Assembly (NCBI GenBank): GCA_949126835.1
Contig: OX421495.1
Location: 31,801,320-31,865,319 of the forward strand
Length of the DNA stretch: 64,000 nt
Direction: 5' to 3'
DNA from: Anisus vortex
Taxonomy: Eukaryota; Mollusca; Gastropoda; Planorbidae
Part shown: piece by piece, positions 56,869 to 64,000 of the stretch
How positions within the stretch are numbered: the first letter of the stretch is position 1
Layout: each line of letters begins with the position of its first letter
The notes under the pieces: model-generated
Databases searched by the model: none
Told to the model about the DNA's origin: nothing
Seen by the model: the letters and a program-made list of their open reading frames with translations, nothing else
Translations under genes and position numbers: made by a program

Positions 56869-59800
56869 AATGGTTTCTTTAAAAAACTACAACACTAATC
56901 CTACCTGGAAAAAAAACGGGTTGGGAAGTGCGCACATTGTAGCATGTGTGTTCCGTGGATTATGGCATAACTGGATACAAAAATAATGAACAAACAAAAA
57001 GTACGTAACAATTTTAAATAAAAACACCAAGTGCTCAAAGATGTAACAATGTTTTTTAAAAAGACTCAAAATTACCAAATTTTTATATTATTTTTTTTAC
57101 AAAATCATAAAAGTGTCTACATTGAACCAAACCAAGTCTTCCGTAATCAGGACAAAGAGACCTTTAATTTAATATACATGATATATGACACATTAAAATA
57201 TCCTGTGGGCCAGTTATTCCCATATTTTGCCAATAAGACGACAGTAGTTGCAGCAAATGAATTTATAACAGTTTTTAACAAATATGCAAATTAGGCCTAT
57301 ATAATATTAAAATATTCTATAGGTTCAAAGCAAATAAAGTTATTCTTTAACTGAACTTTGTTACATTATCATTGTCATTTTGCATTAAAGTTACTCTTAA
57401 ATGTCTAGTTACTAGCTTTCACTAATCCTTCTATTTCATTTTGGGTATTTGGTGAACAAAAATGAAAAGAATGAACATTATTGAACAGTTCTGATAGGCA
57501 ACATTGGTTGCAACACTATCAATCAGTGGGGATAGCTTGGCTTAATTACAATTCATCTGTTGTAACCAATAATCTACCCTCTTCACCACAGTCTGAGGTT
57601 AGGCCTATTATATATATATATATATGCAAATAGCCTATCTCATAGGTAGAAACACACATTATAATTGCAGACATTAAACATTAGCTGATTCTGAAAAAAA
57701 GCAAATATTCAAAGAATCTTTTTATTTATTGTATTCTACATAGTAAAAAATGTGGGTGGCTTATACATTAGTGTTTTTTTCTTAATGGTTGCTATTTCTT
57801 TTTATGATATAAATTTTTGGTCTATAAAAAAAGTCAGGCTCTCTGAGAATTTTTTAATTCAGACAAAGAATGAAGTCAGGCATTCTTTTTTAATGGAAGG
57901 ATTTCAACAATAAAAAATATTACAATAACATTATGCAATTGTTTAAATCATAGGTTCTCAACGGGGGCGATTAGAAGCTTTAGGGGGGCGATAACATTCC
58001 CGGGGGCGATTGGGGGGCGATGAAGGGCAAGTGGGCGGTACATACGTACCTGCTATAATTTCAACAACTCAGCTATTTGAATCGATTAGTTTTTGGATGA
58101 AATATGATGTAAACGCAAGTGCTACTAAATATCTGATATCTCCCAACAGTAGGCATACATATTATTGAACAATAAATAAGAATCGCAATGACTTTTCGAT
58201 GAAGTAGGGGGGGGGGGGTCAGTATTTGGCAAATATGGTATGCGGCCGTCTCGTCTTATGGTTGGTTCACGGGACTGTCGCCTTAACATCTGCTAATATT
58301 ACTCTTATATTACTCTTTTGATGTTTTACCGAGTTGTCTTTTATTGCGTTTGAATCCTTCGTAAAGAGGTAACCACAATAGCTGAGAGGTACAGATGCGT
58401 AGTAATTATACAAATTGGGTAGTAATTAAAATGCTTGAAAATATTCATATAAATTCTTTAGTCATATAATATTTATACAATTTTCAAATAATTTTTACAG
58501 TTCTATCATATCATTTCAAAGTTTTAAATGCAAGCCATTAAATTTTTTTATAAAAGAAAAACAAATTGAAATATTACCTCAAATGAAAAGGGTTAATTAT
58601 CTCCCTTTGATTAACAAATGTTTCCGCTAAAATTAAGTTGGGGGGCGGTGAGCGGAAAAAAAATGTAAAAGGGGGCGGTGAGCCGAAAAAGGTTGAGAAC
58701 CTATGGTTTAAATGAATATTAATGAGAATATTAATGAAAGATGTTTTTGTTTTATTAAACAGAAAACATGGCAGTTAAAGAATCCCAGGAACAGGGGTTT
58801 ATACGAAGCGCCGAACTAACCAGAGAAGAGCAATATGAACAGGCCATTAAGAAAACCACATATGCCTATAAAAGAATTGCTGAGCTTGGGCTGAAAGATC
58901 CAGCAGAATTATATTTTTTCAAGGAGTAAGTTCTGTATGCTAAACTCATTTCTTATTTTGCAATGTTTTAGCCGTTTTGGTAAACTTAAAATTAGACTTT
59001 TAGGTTTCGACAAGCAATTAAAATTTGAAAAAAAATAGAGATTTAAATTGATCATAGTAACAACAACACTGTGACAATAATTTAAGGTGTAATATTAAAT
59101 GTTGGAAAAAATATAGGAGTTTCAAAATGGTTTTAGAATGAGATCTATTTGTGATTCTATAATTCCTTTACAACTAAATTTAAAGTATTAATGCCTCTAA
59201 ACTTCAAGTTTATTGGGAAACTGTCAAAGGGTTCATTTCCTTGATCTAGGTTCTGGTCTTTTTCTTGAAAACAACAAAGAAATTAATAAATGCATTGCTT
59301 TTGGGCCTTTTAAAAAAATGATTTTTCATTGTTCAATGATATTACATTTTGAAATTTAAAAGCTTAACAACCCATAACAACCTGGGCTTATTTTTGAAAT
59401 AGTATATAATGTCTTGGCAATGAAGTCTTAAAGATTGACTAGGCTAAAGTTAAAATAGCAGATATCCAGGCACAGACAGGAAGGGTGGACTTGAAAAGCA
59501 ACATTTCTCATATTTTTAGAAAACTACAGAGAATAAAGTTCTACAGAATTAGGGTTGCCAGACATCCCGCAAAAGGAGGACATGTCCTCCTTTTTAGACT
59601 ATTGTTCTCCGCCCGACAAGCAAAGCTAAAAACCTTTAAAATGTCCGGCTTTTGTAATATATTATGTTTTGTAGGTGTATAGTATTAAACATAGTATTTA
59701 CCTCTTAAGAATACAATTCATAAACAAGTGATCATTTGTACAAGAAAAGAATGATCCGATTTCTTAAATACTCTTGTATGAGATGCAAAGTTTATTTTTC

Positions 59801-62202
59801 AAAGTTGCCCAAAATCAAGCTGTCTTTTAGCCTACTGCAAATTGACATGTTATTAAAAAAAACTGTTTCTTGTTCAGTTTACCAATACACACTTATTGGC
59901 AGCTCTTGTAATAAAATTATACTGATAGCGAGTTTATTGAAAAGCTCTTCAATTGAAACACTATGTCCATCTTTTTATTTCTGGATGTCCTCCTTTTGAC
60001 ACCCATGTGTCTAGCAACCCTATACAGAATGCCCTTTGTACAAAGTACATTATATAATAATACCTGATATTTTTTGTTCAGCAGCACTGCTTCCCTGCTA
60101 ATATTAGAATTAGAGCCAGGGACACTCTCATTGTAGAAAATAAAGATACGGGCATTGTGAAATTTCTTCACCTTCACCTATCCCTTAACCCGTGGGTGGG
60201 TCGTTGGGGCACCATGGTTGACTGTTAACAATCTCTTGCCATTTGTTCCGGTCCTGTGATGCCCTTTGGGAGTCAATGAACGACAGGCCGGTCCACTCCT
60301 TGATGTTATCTTCCCATCTCTTCTTTTGCCTGCCTCTTTTTCTTCCTCCCTAGACTGTGCCCGGCATTATAGTCTTTGAAAGACCTCCAGATCTTGCTAC
60401 GTGTCCATACCATCTCAGTTTTTTCTTCTTAATTGAGGTGAGAAGGTCCTCGTATGGGCCAATGACAGCAGCTATTTCTTTGCGAACCACTTCGTTTGTG
60501 ATATGCTCTGTATAGGAGATGTTCAATATCTTGCGATAACATCTCATCTCTAGCGCACTGATTCTTCTTTGGAGGTCTGCAGCAAGTGTCCAAGCCTCGC
60601 ATCCATACAAGAAGACCGACGTCGCCAGAGAGCGCATTAGTCGAATCTTTGATCTGAGAGAGAGTTTCTTGCTATGCGGTTGTCTGGGCTATGGCAAGAA
60701 TTTTTGGCTTTGAGCCTTCGTCTGATATTATGGCCCCTAGATATTTGAAGGCGGAGACCTCTTTGAGTTGTTGCCCGGTTATCAGAATTTCACTTGTGCT
60801 TTAAAAAAGCGTTGGACAGAGTGTGGCATGCAGCACTGTGGGCGACTATGCACAAATTCAACATAAATGAAAACCTTATTGAAGTCATCAAGAACCTGTA
60901 AAACAGAGCAACTAGCGCAGTACTATTCAACAGCAAGCAGGGAGATTGGTTCAAAACCACTGTTGGTGTTAGACAAGGATGTTTACTTTCCCCCATCCTC
61001 TTCAACCTCTTCCTTGAAAGGATTATGTCAGATGTGCTAGAAGAACACGTCGGAACAGTCAGCATAGGCGGGCTTCGCCGATGACATTGATGGCCTAGCT
61101 GGCAGCGAGGATGAATAAAGAGAATTCACTGCAAAACTAGAGAAAACATAGGCGTATGGTATGGAAAGCAATGCAGAAAACACCAAGGTCAAGGTCATAG
61201 CAAATAGAACATTCACAAGTGAAATTTGGTGAAAGTTCTACTCATTTTAAATATGGTATCCATCCAACTAGATTTAAACCAGTTTTGATAGTAATATTAT
61301 TTTTTATATAATAATACATTTTCTGTTACAAAAGAAGTTAAAGACAGATGAAAAATACTATGTCTTCCAAAGTTCATAATAAGCCTGATTTTCCTTCACC
61401 CCTATTGGGAAAAGGAAATCTATTTGGCATGTAAACTAAACATAAATATGGACTTTGATAATAGAAGGAATACAATTCTGTCTAAAGAAAAAAGATAAAT
61501 TATGTTGTCAGCAATTTTTTTGTATATGCAGCCATAGACATCAAAATAAAGTACATGAATTAAATTTACAATATTTTACACTGGTCACACCTAACATGTG
61601 GGAACGGTGGCCAAGCGGCAGTGCGTTTGACTGGTGATCCAAAGGTTCTGGGCTTGAATTCTGGTGGAGGCTAGCATTTTTTCCTGACACTTGAGGGTGT
61701 CCCTGAGTCTCCCCAGCTCTAATGGGTACCTGACACTAGTTGGGGTAAAGTAAAGGCAGCTGGGCATTGTGCTGGCCACACATCCCCTCATATGCAGAAA
61801 CTGGTGAACACTGTTTTACCAGCCCTATGATCAGTTTGGTCTGAAAAGTACTTTACTTTTTACATCTAACATGTAACTTCATGTAACTACTGTATTCAAT
61901 TTTAAAATTAATTTTTTTTTTAAACCAAATATTTTAAATATTTTATGTAAATATGATAAAATGTATGAAATGTTTAGAAACTTGCTTTATAAATTGGTAG
62001 ATCCTGTATTTGTGAAGAGTTATAGTTGCTATATATTTTTGTTCCAGACCTCTCTTAGAATTAAACTCATTTGCTATCCATGAAATTGCATTTAAGCCTA
62101 CACTAGAGAAGTTAGGCACAGTGGAACAGAAACAAAAATGGTTACCTTTAGTTAAGTCTTTCCAAGTCATTGGCACATATGCCCAGACTGAGCTAGGTCA
62201 TG
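55776..62202 (+). CDS. ACOX1: Peroxisomal acyl-CoA oxidase, first three coding exons (3' partial)
   Basis: Seen: ATG at 55776; exons 55776-55899, 58763-58925 and 62048-62202 join in frame (147 codons) with GT-AG introns. The product has an N-terminal ARDQATFDPLQLTYFI segment, a helical LTREEQYEQAIKKTTYAYKR segment, and ends VIGTYAQTELGHG, matching the TYAQTE-GHG FAD/substrate region of ACOX1 and ACOX2. Known: these flavoenzymes carry out the first, hydrogen peroxide-producing step of peroxisomal beta-oxidation. The remainder, including the catalytic Glu and the peroxisomal targeting C-terminus, lies beyond 64000. TYAQTELGHG excludes ACOX3; ACOX1 versus ACOX2 is not settled. A CCAG at about 55731 could be the acceptor of a 5' UTR exon. 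Confidence 0.87.
56165..57600. other. ACOX1 intron 1, middle
   Basis: G15 at 56165-56179. CAGGAGTCGGCAACC at 56274-56288 looks like a hAT left end (CAGGGGTCGGCAACC type), but no right end was found. An ORF at 57031-57294 ends with VVAANEFITVFNKYAN; I do not recognise it and suspect transposon remnant. Confidence 0.45.
57949..58705. mobile_element. hAT MITE in ACOX1 intron 1
   Basis: Ends CATAGGTTCTCAAC and GTTGAGAACCTATG are perfect inverted repeats, flanked by a perfect GTTTAAAT duplication (57941-57948, 58706-58713). 757 bp, non-coding, with GGGGGCGAT/GGGGGCGGTGAG subterminal repeats and G12 at 58207-58218. Confidence 0.95.
58763..58925 (+). CDS. ACOX1: ACOX1-like exon 2
   Basis: 163 nt, acceptor TTAAACAG, donor GTAAGT. 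Encodes FIRSAELTREEQYEQAIKK and AELGLKDPAELYFFKE. A MITE ends only 57 bp upstream of this exon. Confidence 0.88.
59550..60022. mobile_element. hAT MITE in ACOX1 intron 2
   Basis: TAGGGTTGCCAGAC and GTCTAGCAACCCTA ends, perfect TACAGAAT duplication (59542-59549, 60023-60030). Inside, GGAGGACATGTCCTCC is a near-perfect short palindrome close to the left end, with GTCCTCCTTTTGACAC at the right. Confidence 0.94.
60183..61227 (-). mobile_element. LINE with 5' inversion (twin priming)
   Basis: Minus strand 60800-60183 encodes the C-terminal part (STSEILITGQQLKEVSAFKY, FLYGCEAWTLAADLQRR, LRWYGHVARSGGLSKTI, KRWEDNIKEWTGLSF). Plus strand 60802-61227 encodes the preceding RT part (KALDRVWHAALWATM, TTVGVRQGCLLSPILFNL). 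CACAAGTGAAATT ends the plus part (61214-61226) and starts the minus part (complement of 60786-60798), so both halves meet at the same point of the parent element. Stops present. Confidence 0.88.
61228..61590. other. ACOX1 intron 2, no feature
   Basis: AT-rich, nothing recognised; 58926-59541 is similar. Confidence 0.5.
61600..61865 (+). mobile_element. tRNA-derived SINE with TSD
   Basis: Head GGAACGGTGGCCAAGCGGCA has a box A match (TGGCCAAGCGG); box B is worn (GGCTTGAATTC). The body includes CTGACACTAGTTGGGGTAAA and the tail AAAGTACTTTACTTTTTACA. CTAACATGT duplicated at 61591-61599 and 61866-61874. It ends about 180 bp before ACOX1 exon 3. Confidence 0.92.
62048..62202 (+). CDS. ACOX1: ACOX1-like exon 3
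   Basis: 155 nt, acceptor TTGTTCCAG, donor GGTAGG. Encodes KLGTVEQKQKWLP and GTYAQTELGHG. The next exon should begin with a T-H/Y-L-RGLET-like block; it is not seen before 64000. Confidence 0.9.
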
Positions 62203-63479
62203 GTAGGTCATTTGTGAATTTTATCTGAAATTCTCTATTGCATGATCAAATATCATTGTCTTGTCTGGGTGCATTTATCAAACAGTTAGAAATGATGGAC
62301 AATTTTTTGTTAAATAACCATTAAGAAAATGGGGGGGGGGGGGGGGAATGTAGTTAAATAAGCCATTCTTACCCAATCAATGATTTTCATGAACATAGAT
62401 CCTTTGAGTTTTAGTTTCATTTGTTCTTCTGAATCTGAACTTTTTAAAAATTAAAATTACAATACAATCACAGTTTCTGTTAATCTAACACTGCTAGGAC
62501 ATTACATTACTTAACACAGTAGCTCAATACATTTTATATTATAAAATTACCAGGGCAATACATTAAAAAAAAAAACACCTCTAGGACAATATAGTTGGCT
62601 TTTAAATTACAAAAATATTTCAAAGGTTGACTTGGTGCATTTTATTTTGAAAAAGTAATTCAATTACCTAGGTTTTTGGTGACTCAACTTTAGACTCATT
62701 CCTGATATGAATATACATCATTTAGAATTTGATTAGTATTTATGATGATTAAGTAGGACTACATGTTTATTTATATTAATGATATAAAACAAGAAAGAAT
62801 AGAGATGCTTGAAACCTTAAACAGTTTAGTGGCCATACCAGGACTAACCACGTGCATCCCAATCAAAAGACAGTTTCCCTTCCTCCCCTCCCCCTCCAGT
62901 CCAAATGAAATGATCAGAAGAGATCTAACAGGCAAGGAAACAATTTCTATTTATCCTTTATTAAATTATTAGTGCCTAATATAATGCCCCTGATGAGAAT
63001 CCTAACTCCCTTTCAACATCTTAAGCCTAAAGCCTATTTTTAAGTTATGAAAAGCTTAATAGAATAAAATTTAGATATTTTTTCATTATACATTTAAATG
63101 AGAAAAAATACTTTGTGGCAATGTAATATTTTGGTCTGTTCTTTCTTGTTGTGATTTTTTAATATCTTTAATGTTCAATAATAATTAGTAAAATGCTGCT
63201 TTATATATCTATACATATTATATTCTATATATTATCTATACATGTACAAGGGGCCATTATTTATGGTAACTCATCTGTAGGTGGCACATATTACTCAGTA
63301 AACAGAAAGAGGATCTTTATTGAGAGGATCCAAAAGATTTGACAGGACATGTCTTACCAAAGTTCACAGCTATACAACGATCACATTTTGCAGGGTTCCT
63401 CTTTTTGTGAGTTTAGTTGCGTGTCTGAGGCCTATATTAAGAACCTAATTATGAAGATGCCAAAAATATGATCTTGATC
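62203..63479. other. ACOX1 intron 3, nothing but a G16 run
   Basis: G16 at 62331-62346; otherwise AT-rich with no supported coding exon. Confidence 0.5.
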
Positions 63480-63890
63480 CACTTCCCTGCTCAATACTAA
63501 TCGACTGCCTCGATGAACTTGCTCCTGTTATAACAAAAATAATGAATACCTCATTGACTACCACAGTCTTTCAAGCATGCGCTTGTCAAGCCCCTTTTAA
63601 AAAAGTCCAACCTGGATGCTGTGTGTCTAAGGAATTATCGGCCAGTTTCCAACCAACCATTCCCATCAAAGGTCCTGCAGAGTATCGTGTTGGCACAGTT
63701 GTTGACTCACTTAAAGCATCATGACCTCTTGGAACAGTTCCAGTCAGCTTACAAGAAGTGCAACAAACGCATCTTGTCAGGGTAATAAATGACCTTCTTT
63801 GCGCGTCTGACTCTAATCAGGTGTCAATTTTAGCAATGCTCGATTTGTCAGCTGCATTTGATACGCTTGACCATGAGATTTTGTTTTAGT
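63480..63890 (+). pseudogene. LINE (CR1/L2-like) reverse transcriptase fragment
   Basis: Across frames: [16 protein letters not shown] and [20 protein letters not shown] blocks, [21 protein letters not shown], then [24 protein letters not shown] sequence (RT motif A, about 63825-63883). Several frameshifts and stops; both ends truncated. Confidence 0.8.
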
Positions 63891-64000
63891 TGTTTGATTT
63901 GTTCTATGTTTGTAAAGTGTTTTGAATTATCATTTACGTTTGTATCTCTTGGCCTATAGATAAGATTGTATCCGTGTTCTTAGTCGTTATCTTAAATGCA

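Noticed and set aside
62763..62972. 69-residue ORF as next ACOX1 exon
   Set aside because: It lacks the RGLET-type block and splice phases do not fit the end of exon 3.

Overview
The window is animal nuclear DNA, AT-rich, with split genes (GT-AG introns), microsatellites and many decayed transposons. A tRNA-derived SINE family on both strands, with TTTACTTTAC-type tails and a 'CCCCAACTAGTGTCAGG' body, resembles SINEs I associate with freshwater pulmonate snails, so my best guess is a gastropod mollusc. The species is not determined.

Two host genes lie on the plus strand. The first (about 568-30334, 13 coding exons, 5' end missing) encodes a 12-helix major facilitator most like SLC18B1, the vesicular polyamine transporter; every splice phase closes and the frame is open to a TAG at 30332-30334. 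The second (from 55776 to beyond the right edge) is the start of a peroxisomal acyl-CoA oxidase of the ACOX1/ACOX2 type; three coding exons are present, ending at a TYAQTELGHG-type motif.

Most of the rest is mobile DNA. In the SLC18B1 introns: a complete LTR retrotransposon (6703-13008, CATG target duplication) with protease followed directly by integrase and no reverse transcriptase; a 59-bp minisatellite entangled with a LINE 3' end (14418-16336); a hAT transposon with an exact 8-bp target duplication (17101-19917); a pogo-like composite (22281-25888); and a second hAT-like element (26411-29590).

Between the genes: a TIR transposon with a 626-codon transposase frame interrupted only by two TGA codons (32395-35152); a palindromic foldback element (37540-38157); a LINE (about 39050-46661) split by a solo LTR and by a ZMYM1-type hAT, which itself carries three small hAT MITEs; two SINE families; and a young non-coding LTR element with 1.5-kb LTRs (48884-53899).

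In the ACOX1 introns: two hAT MITEs with exact target duplications, a LINE with a twin-priming 5' inversion, and a SINE. A CR1/L2-like RT fragment sits near the right edge. I see no RNA gene, CRISPR array or operon. The most promising material for follow-up is the uncharacterised transposase family at 32-35 kb, the protease-integrase LTR element, and the inverted repeats around ACOX1 exon 1.
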